64,000 bases of DNA from Porodaedalea pini (GCA_002794775.1 NBAY01000037.1:124001-188000), one strand, 5' to 3'; numbered from the stretch's first letter, positions 10,543 through 22,640 are shown. A program made the numbers and translations. Notes: generated from the letters alone by a model not told the origin.

Positions 10543-12583
10543 ATGTCGGGGACAATGACCGAGGCAGAGTGGCAGCAAGTGCTCTGGCTTTTGGGGCCCT
10601 GGGTGCGTCTGCTTGCCGGTTTTTCGTTGCAATCTGATATCGACGCCTACATGTAACGTACAGCTCATCGGCAGCTTCGTCGACTTCCTCCTCCAAGGCA
10701 TCCTCTTCTGCCAGGTTCGATCGGGGCCTTTGACATTCATTTGCGCTCTAACGAATTGGCGTAGTTCGCCACCTACTTTTCCTTGTACAAAGATGACAAA
10801 ACGCGTTTGCGCTGCTTTGTCGCCCTTCTTCTCGTGCTCACCACGCTCAAATCAGTACAGGCATTGTAAGTCCCCGAAACAGTTTCAATCTGCAATTCCT
10901 ACTGTCTCTGATTTGGGTACACGCAGCGTAATTGTCTGGGAGCAGAACATCGTCCATTTCACCGACGTCGCGGGCGCCGTCTCATTGTCTTATACGGCAT
11001 GGTGGCAGACAGGGTCACTTCCTTTCTCTATTTTATTTTATTTATTTATTTATCTATTTCATTTCTCCTCTCTTTCCAACCCAGGAATGGACTCATGGTA
11101 TGCACCCCTCTCTTCATTTCCATTTTTTTTTTCCAACTATCTTCCATTCTCTTCGCTCCAATCCTTCGTCTCCCCGCGCATTTCTTGCTATACTATCCGA
11201 ATGTATCCTCTTCTACTTTCCTGACCATTTCTCCAGGTGGCCTCGATTGGCGTACTTGTTCAAGCCTACTTCTGCTTCCGATTATATGCTATCACGCGTC
11301 GTATGACCTGTGTCGTGCCTATTGCGATCATCTTGGTCTTTGCGTACATCGGGAGCATTATGTCGGTACGTGCTTCTGCATTCATTTCTTCTTTCCTGTG
11401 GCGCCTGTTCTCCTATCTGGCTCTCTGCGACCGCTATTCATATTGCTGCTTTCGACCGTTCTCATACTCATGTGTGTTCAGGTATATTATTCAGTGCATT
11501 CTGATAATAAAGATATCGGGATTTGGTGTACGCCTCTCTATTTTCGTCTATCTTGCTCGTGTGCCGTCAGCTCACCCACATGCGTTTGGCTCGCATTACG
11601 CAGACGCGGCGCATCTCAGCTCTGCATTCGGTGCGTTCTCTGTCCTGCGCCCGGTCCTGATTGAAAGTGGAATGCTAAGCATGATTTTGATACAGCGGGC
11701 GATGCTCTTCTTGCGAGTACAACGGCATACGCCCTCCTCACCGCAAAAAGCAAGCACGGACTGAAGCAGTGCGCATTTTTTTATCTAGTCCGCTCGCCTT
11801 TCCTAACGACAGTGGTACATGCGTAAAGGACGAACGACCTCCTCCAGGCACTCGTGCACCTGACGTGGCAGACCATCACGCCCGCTGCATTGTGGTACAT
11901 ATTGCGTCCCGCCTGTCTTCCGAACGCAAGAAACAGCTAACACAGCGGTCTATCACAATTTCAGCGCGCTCCTCAATCTCATATTCTCGCAGGTATACGA
12001 CGGCGAAAAGAAGCTTGTATCCGCCGCGTTCAACATGGCGCTTCCTGTTCGTCTCTCTTTTCTTAATTTCTGACGCTCTGATGACGATTGTTCGTTGGAC
12101 AGAAACTGTACGCGATATCGATGATGTGGACACTCAATGCGCGGCGCGCCATCCGCACCGGACACTCGAGTGGGAACATGTCAAGTAGCGGCGACCTCAC
12201 GGGGAGGTCAAGGCGGGTACGCACTCCGATCTGTTTTTTGCTTGTTGCTGATAATCTGATTACGGTCCTTCCATCCTCTATCTTGTCGCGTACAGCGCGA
12301 GGAGGTTGAGCTTGGCCGCTTTGGCACACTGGGGACCATCCATATCCGCACCGACATCGAGACGGTGCATCATGTCGATGTGCGTCCAACTTTCCCCCTT
12401 TACTTCTCGATGTGAGGCTCTGACGTGTCTTCTTTCCCGTTTGTTTTATAGGAGACAACGAGCGATCCTATGTTCAATAACACCAAAGGTGATGACAGCC
12501 CGTTACCGTCCCGGCGGAGCGACGAGTCCCAGCGCGACGCCGATTCAGAAGCGGCGGCAAGCTACAAGGCGCATGTCGTCTAA
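10543..12583 (+). CDS. DUF6534-type seven-helix integral membrane protein
   Basis: Fourteen exons: 10543-10602, 10664-10714, 10765-10865, 10927-11013, 11085-11097 (13 nt), 11237-11365, 11482-11527, 11571-11630, 11696-11768, 11829-11894, 11965-12046, 12103-12216, 12296-12379 and 12452-12583. The phases close on 365 aa. Hydrophobic helices include LLGPWLIGSFVDFLLQGILF, CFVALLLVLTTLKSVQALVI, VASIGVLVQAYFCFRLYAI, CVVPIAIILVFAYIGSIM, a helix around GDALLASTTAYALL, and WQTITPAALCALLNLIFSQ. The segment LPKLYAISMMWTLNARRAIR before a hydrophilic tail is the usual DUF6534 ending. Such proteins are expanded in Agaricomycetes and have a receptor-like seven-helix layout, but their ligands are unknown. The gene sits in the spacer of the inverted duplication and is present once. 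The two smallest exons are the least certain. Confidence 0.85.
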
Positions 12584-13319
12584 TTTTTGTTCTCTGGTTA
12601 CAACGATACTCTCTGCTCTGTTCTGTTGTGGGTCTAAATTATCCGTCCTCCATTATGCGCTCTACGCAGCTCGCTTGTAATTCTCTGGTCTACGAACTTT
12701 CACTTTGTGGTTAAACAATCTCTAAAAGAACACGTGATTCCGATGTACTCGTCCTTCATTTCTCCATTTGTGTACCCTGTCCGAGTGTGTCTCTCTACTT
12801 TCCTTGTTTCGCCTGTTCACCGTTTTTCTTATAACTCCAGGACCTGGGTTGCTAGTTGATGTCAATGGATTGTTAGAAGCACGCTTCTGTCCCATGGGCC
12901 GAATAAACAATTTATGGAAGGCTGCATGAGCGACCGAACAGAGCGAGACGCGAGCGACCAAAATTATTATTATTCCGACATAGAGACACAAGTAGTTCAG
13001 ACTGGCTTCAGTAAAATGCAGTAGCATGCTAAAATGCGAACTAAGGACAGCTTTTTTTCAAGACAGGATTTTTGCAGCGTCGTTCAGTTCGTGAGCGCAC
13101 GCGTGTCCGATGGAAGAGAAGTTGCGAAGCGAAGAAGGTAGAGCGCGACCCCACAATCGCCGCATCGACGGGAAGAAACACAGTCCAAAACAGTAGAGCA
13201 ACGCAAAAAGGAAGTACATGTATGAGATCGAATATGCAAAGCACAGATGTTCATAAAGTCAGAATGACGTCCGTAATTCCGATTCCATAAATCCACGGAT
13301 ATTTTCCATCGTTTCCCAT
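12584..13319. other. intergenic between convergent genes
   Basis: About 740 bp separating the 3' ends of the DUF6534 and CFEM genes. No coding frame with a recognisable motif was seen; the interval should hold both terminators. Confidence 0.6.
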
Positions 13320-14062
13320 TTACATAACGAGTGCGCCTACGGCGATGCCAAGAACGCCGACCGCCGCACTGAGGAGACCGCCAGCGCTGAAGGTAGCCTT
13401 ATTGGCGGCAGCAGAGCTGCTCGACGCGGCACCTGAGCCGGAGGATCCTGCGCTCGTCGCGGTGCCGGTGATGGAAGACAGAACCGAGGCGACGCTGCTC
13501 GTCCTGGAGCTAAGGCTCGAGCTGAGGCTCGAGAGAACGCCAGACGCAGAAGAAGCGGCTGATGATGTAACTGAACCAATAGAGCTTGCAGACCTGGAGG
13601 ACGCGCTGGAGATGGAGGACGCGCTGCTGCCGGTCGCGGACGATGCACCAGAGACTGAATTGCATAAAGGTATTAGATGGTGAAGGTGATGAAGGGAATA
13701 ATGGGCTTACCGCCAGCACATTCTTGCGACTGAAGAGCTTGGGCGGCAGTGAGGTCTGAAGAAGGGCAGCTGCTCTGGAGGCAAGAAAGCGCTGCGCTCT
13801 GGAACGCCGTCGAGGTGCAGATACACGTCAAGTCTGTGCTGAGGACACGAGCGTTCAGCAAAATGTCTCATGTAACATCTGAAGAGGCTTACAAGCTGGA
13901 GCAGCCCGCGCTGGAAGCGGCCTGGCTGACGCACGAGAGGAGGCACGCGTCGATGCCTGAGGTGCTTGTCGGAGTAGCAGACGTCACTGTGGCAGACTGC
14001 GCACCAACGAAGGCTGCAGAGAGGGCGGCGACGAGGATGGCGAGGTTGGACGTGAAGCGCAT
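13320..14062 (-). CDS. CFEM-domain GPI-anchored cell-wall protein
   Basis: Three exons: 14062-13893, 13838-13711 and 13654-13320, with introns of 54 and 56 nt; 210 aa. Residues 1-21 form a signal peptide ending FVGA. Residues 40-97 hold eight cysteines (40, 44, 54, 62, 64, 76, 81, 97) in CFEM spacing, with Asp59 in the stretch FTDLTCIC where the family places its haem-coordinating aspartate. A Ser/Thr/Ala-rich stalk follows, then a hydrophobic tail (GGLLSAAVGVLGIAVGALVM) with small residues just before it, as for a GPI signal. Known CFEM proteins act in haem or iron capture, surface hydrophobicity or host interaction; the role here is not visible. It is convergent with the DUF6534 gene. Confidence 0.92.
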
Positions 14063-14325
14063 AGTTGAAGTCAGGGGGAAGATGGGAGTCCGAGTTCAAG
14101 CTTGTTTTTTTCAAGTGGGGCGAGAACCACGCGCATATATACTGCCGTCAGATCCTGACGCGTTTTGCGCCGATCTTCATGTCTTGTTAAGGAAAATGGT
14201 CTAGGCCTGTCGTTACTACTTTGGGGCGATTTTCTCTCGTCCTGTCACTGTGGCTTTTGCATCCGCTTGTTTTGATTCCGCTAACCACTAGTAGATGTAC
14301 TCCCCTATTCATTAACCATCATCCT

Positions 14326-14631
14326 TTCAGACCACTTGAGACGATGTTGCTGTCATCTCTGCCGAAGGGCACACCTCAGAACTTGGATACCATCGTAGGG
14401 AAAACGCTCAACACGAATCAACGCCACATGTACACTACCAGAATACCAGATGGTGGACAGCGAGAACAACATTCTTAAGATTGATATCACTCTTTCTCCG
14501 AGCAATTTGTCTGCTCTAAAGGACTGATCCTTATTGGACCTCTGATAGCTATTCTCTTGCTTAGGGCGTCTTCGACGGCATCCCTCTGGATAGCGGCAGC
14601 GCCGTCTGATACTCTGATGCAAAACATTTTT
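14326..14631 (+). repeat. direct repeat, copy 1
   Basis: It shares an ordered series of blocks with 15131-15451: TCAGACCACTTGA, ACTTGGATACCAT, CGAATCAACGCCACA, AGACGGTGGACAGCG-like, ATCACTCTTTCT and CATCCCTCTGGATAGCGGCA-like sequences. The copies are about 800 bp apart and clearly diverged with small indels. Confidence 0.8.
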
Positions 14632-15130
14632 TTGACTTCTCTGATTTGATAGATCTCCTGTGGAAATTGTTCTGGCTAACGGTACTAACTGATCACCGCC
14701 ATGTCCACGAGAAAGACGGCAGCACTTCTGACAAACGCCAGCGCAGCCTGTGTCGATTACCACTACCGGTGAGTTTAAGTGTTCTTTACACATGCCTGCA
14801 TCATGTTTGCGTCATGTTCCAACTTCTCGCAGCCTTCGTGAGTATCTTTCTTCCAAAACATGTTTACCATGCGATTGATCTGAGTTGGCAGTGGATCGCC
14901 TATTCGGCATCTCGTACATCCGCGTGTCGTATTCAAATGATAGCCATATGGTCCTATTAATGTTATGGAGTTCCCTTGGGAAGGCTGTCCTCAAGGTCGC
15001 GTGGAAATGAGAGGTGTATGGACGCTGTCTATCAAGAGTTAAGAGAAAAATAGTAATAATAAAAACACGCAGTCCGAAGTGCACATCTCAAAATACAGCC
15101 TCGCACGAATTTCATTCACCATAACTTGTC

Positions 15131-15451
15131 CTCAGACCACTTGAAATGGTGTTGTTATTACCTTTATAGAATTGTGCTCCTCAGGACTTTGGATACCATT
15201 TTAGCCAAGATATTCAACGCGAATCAACGCCACACTACCGGAAGACCAGACGGTGGACAGCGTTGTCAATCTTAAAACAGCATTTTCAAGATTGAAATCA
15301 CTCTTTCTTCAAGTCATTCGTTAACTGACCTTCATTGGATCCTCTGATAAGGCTATTCTATTGCTCAAGGCGTCTTCGAGCAGCCTCTTCGACAGTATCC
15401 CTCTGGATAGCGGCACTGTCGTCGTCACCTGATACTCTGACGCAAAATCTC
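15131..15451 (+). repeat. direct repeat, copy 2
   Basis: Diverged partner of 14326-14631 in the same orientation, with a small extra insertion in the CGTCTTCGAGCAGCC region. Neither copy shows a conserved reading frame, so this is probably an old non-coding segmental duplication or a short repeat element. Confidence 0.8.
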
Positions 15452-16070
15452 CAGATGAGATCTTGTAAAGGTAGGATGCAAATTAGGTCCGATACAATAC
15501 ATCATGATGTACAGCTGCATCTTCAATCTGGACCTCCTTACTCAGAACCTTTGAGGCTGTAGCAGTCGCAAAAGCGTATCTCATGGCAAAATTGTACTTC
15601 TTGCACATTCTTCGTAGAGAAGAGAGAAAGATACAGAGTAGATATAGAATTTACTCATTTAGCGGATATAAGACATGAAGTTGTTACAGAGGTGAGAATT
15701 TTGAGCAGAAGCATTTTGCCTATAGAAGCTAGTTCTCACATTCTGACAAAGTTGAGCACTTGATTCTTCGTTTCGACTGACATATGTACTTTCGTTCGAC
15801 TTCCATCTCGAGCGATGTGATCTTCATCAAAATTCCAGTATGCTAGAAGACTTGACCAGATACAGAGCCTTGGGAGACTCGAACGTACTATTGTAGTAAT
15901 CGGTAAGACTAACGTTTAAGTTTTGTCTTGTTCTCGCTCACAGTACTAGTGCTTGTTAAGGGTTGAGAGGATTATGACGATATGAATTTGTGTCGTCGCC
16001 GTCGGATTCGTATATAAACAGTCAATGAGTCATCGCACATGAGACACCTTCCAATTGACCGTAGAGAAGA

Positions 16071-17761
16071 ATGTCACCGAATACAATTCCCGCTGTCACC
16101 CGTGAGTTTCGCTTGACGAAGGTGCGCGGCTGCATATGCATACTGGAAGCTTACATTGAAACGATTCTGGGGTCAGCAAACAGGAATTGATGCGTTGAAG
16201 ATCGGACAGGCGGACGTGCCGTCGGTCAAGGATGGCGAGGTTCTTGTGAAAATCCACGCTGTCTCTCTGCAGGTGCAGTCTCTTCGCCTCTTCTTATGAA
16301 ATGAAGGCATTGATGTCCCGTCGCGTGGCAGTACCGTGATCTCGTTATCACCAATGGTCCGTTAGAGTCCCTCATTGAATAATCTGCTTTTGCGATACGA
16401 TCAACAATCAGAGCCAAAGACAACACTGTACCGTGCTCGGACGGTGCAGACGAGGTTCTCAGCGTTGGAAACCGCGTGATGGGATTCAAACCAGGCGACC
16501 GCGTCTGCGCGAATTTTGCGCCAGAGCATATATATGGTGACATCGAGACTATGGAGCAGCGGGCGTCGGGCCTCGGCGGATCTGTCGATGGAGTACTCAC
16601 GGAATACCGCATCTTCCCAGCTTATGTGCATAACTTGTTATCATAGCTTCAGGGAGGTGCTGACCCGCTTTGATATGGCAGAGCCTCGTGAACATCCCGG
16701 AGTATCTTTCGTACGAAGAGGCCTCTACGCTACCGCAAGTCCAATTCAATTCAGTGTTATACTTTATCTCACTATTGCTTACATCTCGCCATTTTCAGCT
16801 GTGCGGCTCTCACTGCGTATAACTCTCTTTTCGGCGAAATACCTCTCAAAGGCGGCGACACCGTCCTTGTTCAAGGTTCTGGCGGCGTCTCTGTGTATGT
16901 CAAGCTCATAACGGTCTTTGCAGTCCCGATCTTATTCTACTTACCCTCTACGTTTTACAGTCGATTAGCTTCGCTCTACAAATTGCGCGCGCTAATGGCG
17001 CGAATGTGATTGCAACAACATCGTCGACCGAGAAGGCTGCGGTCCTGACGAAACTTGGTGCGACACACGTCGTCAACTACAAAGAGACGCCCGCTTGGGA
17101 CGAGGAGGTGCTTAAGCTCGTAAGTATCTGAATATCCCTCTGTTCCGCCTATCGATATCTTCTTTTACTTTGATGTACTGATGTCAATTGACTCGATGAC
17201 AGACGAATGGGCGCGGCGTGGACCACGTGGTTGAGGTACGAATATTTATCTGTGCTGCTGTTCGACGAGTTTGATGTCTTCAACTCTCAATTTTAGGTTG
17301 GAGGCGCAGGGACAATCATGCAATCCATCAATGCTCTTCGACTGTCAGGCTCGATCCACTCCGTCGGATTCGTTGCTCAGGTGAGTGTATCACGATGAGT
17401 CTCCTTTCATATTTGTCTGTTGCTGATCATCTCTGTTCGAATATCGGTGATATATAGGCTAAAGGAAAAACGTCTGCGGAACTTCTCGGCGCACTCCTTG
17501 GGAAAGCAGCCCGTCTGCGCGGCGTCCTGATCGGCCCGAGGAAGCAGTGGGTGTCTTCATTAATGGTTCTCATTCACGTTCGCGGACTCGTCCTAAGTGA
17601 TGTTCTGCAGGTTTGAGAACATGAACCGCCTGTTTGGCACTGCAAAAATCCGACCGGTCATTGACCGGGTGTTTTCGTTTGAAGAGTACCCGCAAGCACT
17701 CGAGTACCTTGGCTCTCAGAAGCACGTTGGGAAGGTTGTCGTCAAAGTCGCGAAGAACTGA
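16071..17761 (+). pseudogene. MDR oxidoreductase, decayed duplicate
   Basis: It follows the intact minus-strand gene (9710-8022) exon by exon from its ATG (16071) to the stop (17759-17761), including the GC-donor intron. The break is near 16358-16372. After ITNG the copy lacks the bases that encode QYPLG and the following GT donor in the intact gene; a short TCCGTTAGAGTCCC stretch stands in their place. Reading on reaches TAA after eight more codons (PLESLIE, then stop) with no usable donor nearby. The rest of the gene, including the dinucleotide-binding loop and C-terminus, is still well conserved, so the damage looks recent. A rescued transcript skipping exon 3 (41 nt) would shift frame. 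Confidence 0.85.
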
Positions 17762-18149
17762 AGTGGGTATGCAAGCTGTCCAGTGAGGGTTTACAAAAAA
17801 AGGTGGAAGAAACTTGTAGTCTGTGGTGTACGTTAAGGCGATTTTTCAGAATATAACTGTATCTTTCGTGTTTAACTAGTGTGCGAGTGGGCACGGCCTT
17901 TACAGTATATTCCATATGAAAACGAGAAGCTAGACCTACTTCATTAACTGTCGTTCCAATTTATCGCTTCCTCAATAAGCTTGAACACCAATAGAGTGTG
18001 CTGAAAGCTTGTGGAAAAGAAGTGGAAAGTAATCAATAATTATATTCTATAACAACAATGCCCCATAATGTATACAAAATATATCACATGAGATCCGAGG
18101 GAAATTGGTATCTAGTCCGAATCTCAGTGCAGTGTGGGTATAAATATAT

Positions 18150-19698
18150 TCACCAAAACCGATTGCTTCGCGGATCCATCTCCTTGGCCGTCCGCAGCAT
18201 CACAATGTTCGACGACAGACTTGAGAACTAGCAGGCCAACGTCAAATAAACGAACTAACAGATGAAGCCTAAAGGTACTCACCCCATTCCCTATAAATAC
18301 CTCCGCCCGCTCACCAATAGCCATGTCAATCGCCATCGCTACATATTTTTGCTCACTGTCCACTTGCACATCAAGACTGCTCTTCAAATCCGCCCATCCG
18401 TCCTCTTGCAGCGCTCTCCTCAGACTCTCAACCCACCAGCCCCACCCATTCGTCAGTACGTATACGCGCTGTAAGTCCGGCCTCTCCGCCCGCACATCAT
18501 GCAACTTCGCTACAATATCATCCACCTCCGGCCAGCAATGTCGCATGTAATACTTCTCACGCCCATCTAGACTGTCCAGAGCACCAAAATCCGGAGGCGT
18601 AAACCGGTCAGGGAGCTCAGGGAACTGGTTGAAGCCCATGTACGTCGCACCCCATTGAGAAAGTCGTGGACAGTGTCGTACATAGTCGCCACGTCGCAAA
18701 TGCACCGCAACCAGTCCATGGATCGTGTCCGGTGCCACTGCAGAGGGTGCCGATGTGAGCAGAGCGAGGTTGCGAGCGACACCCGATGTGACGAGCGGAG
18801 ACCATGAAAAATCATGGATGATAGGTGACGAGGATAGAGACGGCCAGAGGGAGAGCACACGGTCTGAACCAAACAAGAACCAATTGAAGACGGTGGATCA
18901 TTACCAACCTCGACGCAGCCGGCAGACATACTCGTCAGCTTTGCAACCCACCAATCCAATAAAGCATCTCCCTCTTCGACGCTCGGGGCCTCAGACGAGC
19001 TGATTCTAACACGCTTCGATGGTGGACAGACGAACTCCCAGTATTCTGCACTGACAGCACGAGGCGCTGGTATAGGGCCGCCTGCACTCGGGCCAGATAT
19101 GAAAGCGTTCAAGGGGATGCGGGCGGGTCGAAGTGCAAAGTCATAGATGGAATAAGGGAGTGGAGTGTGTGACCAGGTATAGTCTTCGAACACGAATGAG
19201 CGGTTGGACAGATAAGCAAGGTGGGACATGAGAATGCTGTCGAAAGCGATCAATACGATCTGAAAATATTTGAATACTGCACACTCACAGCTCCTGCAAG
19301 ATATTATTCAAACCGTGTCCCCATAGATGATCCGGGAATCGTAAGTACATCCCATTCTGACCCTCTGGAGATGGTAGAGACAGGTTGTGCTGCGGAAGAT
19401 GACGCTCGAAGTCGCGAATGATGTTGTAGCTCGGCGGTATGCCAGACCAAAGAACTCCGAGAACAAGGAAGGCAAGTATTGAGGTAAGGAAAATAAATAT
19501 GCGTCTGAGAGTGAAGAGATGCAGACAGGTGAAGAAGATGGCGCGCAAGGAGCGTGGTCGAAGAGCTTGCTGTCGCCTCGGTGATGGGGAAGTGCGTCTA
19601 GTCGGGAGGGCATCGTCGGGGGGCACGAGTTCATAATGGACGTCTGAGCCTCGTTGGGAGTAGAAGAGACGCCTTGCGACGCTCTCCCAGGTGCCCAT
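18150..19698 (-). pseudogene. Fucosyltransferase-fold protein, frameshifted duplicate
   Basis: The exons mirror the intact gene: 19698-19289, 19236-18283 and 18227-18150, with the same 52- and 55-nt introns. Exon 2 is 954 nt against 955 in the intact copy. The missing base is one G in the sequence that reads CCACCGGTCTTC in the intact gene (near 6887) and CCACCGTCTTC here (near 18890). This shifts the frame in the middle of the protein, upstream of the HLRRGD motif. Everything downstream remains open in the original frame and is nearly unchanged, so either the mutation is recent or it is a sequencing error at a single base. Confidence 0.82.
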
Positions 19699-19846
19699 GG
19701 ACGTTGACTGCGTCCAGATGTGAGCTGACGAGCCTCTAGATTATAGATAGACTTGTGAAGTTGCAATTGCTGCGCGTCTTACAGTTTGTATTCGTGAGAA
19801 ATGATTGCTGCATCTGGTGCCTCTTACTTTGTCAGGAATCGAAATT

Positions 19847-21077
19847 TATCAATAAAATAAAAAGTTCATAGTGTGCCAGCACCTCAGACGCAAGTCCACA
19901 GTTCTACTGGATAATTCAGATGTCTTTAATCATGCCTTGCTTCTGCAATTCCGTGTATCGGCAAAGGTGAACTGTTATCGTAGATTTCGAGATCCGCTTC
20001 CGGTGCAAGCAGACAACACTGGTGACGGGACTCTGGACAAGGGTGAGTACCAGATTCTAATCTTGCCATTGCATTCTGAATGCTGCACACAGTATTGCTG
20101 AGCAAACGTACGTTATGGCATGCTTCATGCAGCGATGTGGAAGCCTGAGGACGGAAAATGTATCAATAAAGTGGATCCATAGACATGTGTATCGCCGTAC
20201 CATACAAGACAAGTGCGCTTCTGCTTACGGGATTGTGCTCAGCATAACAGAGAGGGTCAAGAGTGTATTTGAAGAAGTGACATCCGAACCATCCGGACAA
20301 CAGTTTTTTTTCTGGCGTCCAACGCGATGACCACAGTCTTCCGCAAAGGCGGAAACCGATCTAGCGATCGTGAAAGTCTTCTTACCTTTGCATCGCAGCT
20401 AGTATATCAGCCACATGTCTATTTCGCGCACCCGATGTTCCTTTCCGACAGTCAGAGTCTTCAGCAGCTGGTACATTCCTTTCAGTCTGACAGAACGACA
20501 TCCTCTGCTTCTAGATATGTAGATAATCTATGTGGCCGCCTTCACAAGGATTTCTGGTAATGCACGGGAAGTTCATACATCCTTATAGTTTCTTCGGGCT
20601 GAACACTAATCAACAAATTCTTTTAGCGCTATGTAGAACTCAGCACTAGTTGGGCGAGCTAGTATCCATGCAGAACCACAGAGAACCGGTCAATGGCCTT
20701 AATCCAAGATAATGAAACTTGTTGGTCCTATTGACGACTGTTCATGCTAATTTCTCCTGTCCTAGTGCACTTGTATATTCGGCTTCAATTGCCTGGCTCG
20801 CTTGTACGAAAATCACGGTTGTATCGCACGCTGTCACGAAGCGGGAGCTGTCTGGAGTGCTCCTCACTTATCAATGTACGAGTCAACAAGAGGAAAAATT
20901 TGATTTACGACCGCTATGATTGCATTGGCAACTCAAAACAGCTACGTCTGTCTATTTGCTATAAATCTGGAGACCATAGCATCAGGTACTACCTTATCCT
21001 TTCCAGTTAATCATCCGCCATCCTCCACGCCATCCTTCCTGTTCGAGGCCTGCTTCTGGAACCTTCAATTTTTATTA
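19847..21077. other. no gene recognised
   Basis: 1.2 kb of mixed composition with several 60-90 codon frames on the plus strand, none with a recognisable motif, a shared phase or plausible joins. It may include the flank of the coiled-coil relic that follows. Confidence 0.45.
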
Positions 21078-21786
21078 TTACTTCCCCTTCTCTTGTTCAG
21101 CTGAGTTGATTGCACGCCTCATTTGCGACAGTCCCGTGAATGCTTTCTTCAGCTCTTTCTTTGCATCATCGAGCTTCTTCTCTGCTCTCCCTAGTTTCAG
21201 TCCTGGACCTCCCTTAATTCCTCCAACTTCTTCTTCTCATCTTTGACGTTACTGGCCTTAGGCCGCAAGCACTGGTCCTCTCCGAGGACTTCGTGTCTCA
21301 GTTCGCGGTACCTACTCTCAAGTTCAGAGAGTTTTCTCATCTTTATGCACACCGAACATGTCCTTTTTCACGTTGTAAGGCTTTGTCCCGGAAGGAAATG
21401 GCTTTTGTAAGATCACAGATAGACTTTTTCCTCAACACGTTATAAGTAGCTTGGATAAAATTCTTTATATCCCTGGAGGGCGTACTATATACTGCCTTGA
21501 CTCTCTTGATGGTGATATCTAGTGCCTCAGCGGTGCTCTCTTTGGCCTCCTGTGCATCCTGCATCCTCTGACTGGCTTCCTCCAATGTTACAAAGGGCTG
21601 CTTGTTAGAGCTGTCTCTCTGAGCTCTCGCAGCTTTGATCAGTACGTTCTGTGCTGCATCAACTCCCTTACTAGCGTGTTCGTCCTCTTGTAATGCTTTC
21701 GAGCTTCCACGAGCGCCCTGTACTATGTAGGAGCCAATATCTATTGAGTTGAATATGCCTGCCGCTCTCATAGATCCAGGTCTCAC
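21078..21786 (-). pseudogene. Coiled-coil protein relic
   Basis: On the minus strand a 147-codon frame (21786-21343; first ATG at 21771) is rich in Ala, Gln, Glu, Lys and Arg and looks helical. It ends at a stop, and charged coiled-coil sequence resumes at once in another frame (MRKLSELESRYRELRHEV, then KDEKKKLEELREVQD). It stops again, and a third frame completes KKLDDAKKELKKAFTGL to a stop at 21078. Two frame changes inside one continuous heptad-like region suggest a broken gene. Introns cannot be excluded, but none with good signals fits. No family was recognised. Confidence 0.5.
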
Positions 21787-22288
21787 TATTGTTAGAAATA
21801 TTATTAGAGAAAACGTAATGGAAATATACAGTGTATAGGTAGATGGCTAAATTCTCCAAGTCGCAGAGAATTTTCGTGCTAGTCCTTTTTATTGTATAAT
21901 TTCCTTTTTTAAAATTTTACTAATTGCGAGTCCTTTTTCCACCGCTCTAGCTTCCATCGATCGCGTACATACTCGCTTCCAGAGTTTCTCTTGGGTATCT
22001 TACATAGTGCTTGCATAGTTCCTGCAAAGTGAGCCCAAGCAGGATCGACGCGTTTACCAAATGCAGAATAAGGTTTTCAGTGGTTGCAGAACGACTAAGG
22101 AGACTGTATTCCCAGCACTACCACTCGTCGTCGTGGACTTGTCTGGGTCTTGAATCTATCAACGCGATCCATAGTCTGTCTTCGACTCCTATCCTGCCAG
22201 TAATCCATCCGAATCTTTACCTTTCCATTTGCAACACGTCCGCCTCAACAACTCACCATCCAGCTCATCCAGTCCTCCTGCACTCACC

Positions 22289-22640
22289 ATGTCTCTTATA
22301 CCGATAGCCATGACCCCGGCGGTCACAACAGGCGGAGGGGTGGAAAGAGAATCATCCTCGTCTATCGATACGACGTCGCATCCTGTTAATCCAAGTTGCG
22401 AGTCTCTTGTTATCAATCTGAGCTGTCAATGGGGTACACTCAAGTCGTTGGCGAGGCCTCGCTTTCCACGCTCGCGCTCTTCTGATGTCATAGATCTCTG
22501 CTGGTCGGATCATCGCGGGTGAGCAAGCACCTGTTTGAATGTAGTATCATGATATCGTTGCAATGAATAGGTTTGACGGACAGGCCGGCAATTCCAGTGC
22601 GCTGATCAAACAAATATCTTTTCTGCAAACTTGGTGCTAA
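22289..22640 (+). CDS. small hypothetical protein, two exons
   Basis: An ATG at 22289 opens a frame to 22518. A 52-nt intron (22519-22570, GTGAGC...AATAG) then joins in phase to a short second exon ending at TAA 22640, giving 99 aa. Support is the consensus donor, the typical intron length and consistent phase. The protein is Ser/Thr-rich at the N-terminus, with no domain, signal peptide or membrane segment that I recognise. It could be the first part of a longer gene or a chance model. Confidence 0.4.

Larger units (their letters stand above)
14063..15835. other. gene-free spacer with a diverged direct duplication
   Basis: About 1.8 kb. It contains the paired repeats listed at 14326-14631 and 15131-15451. 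A 146-codon minus-strand frame at 14353-14793 overlaps the first repeat but is not conserved in the second, so I do not call it a gene. Confidence 0.55.
15836..19846 (-). repeat. Right arm of the ~4-kb inverted duplication
   Basis: Reverse-complement counterpart of 5941-9931. Homology stops at about 19846; beyond it lies unrelated AT-rich sequence without the TIR element found next to the left arm. Both genes in this arm are damaged, one by a frameshift and one by a deletion over a splice donor, so this arm appears to be the one decaying. Confidence 0.95.

Noticed and set aside
14353..14793. 146-codon minus-strand frame in the duplication spacer
   Set aside because: The related copy at 15.1-15.45 kb does not preserve the frame.
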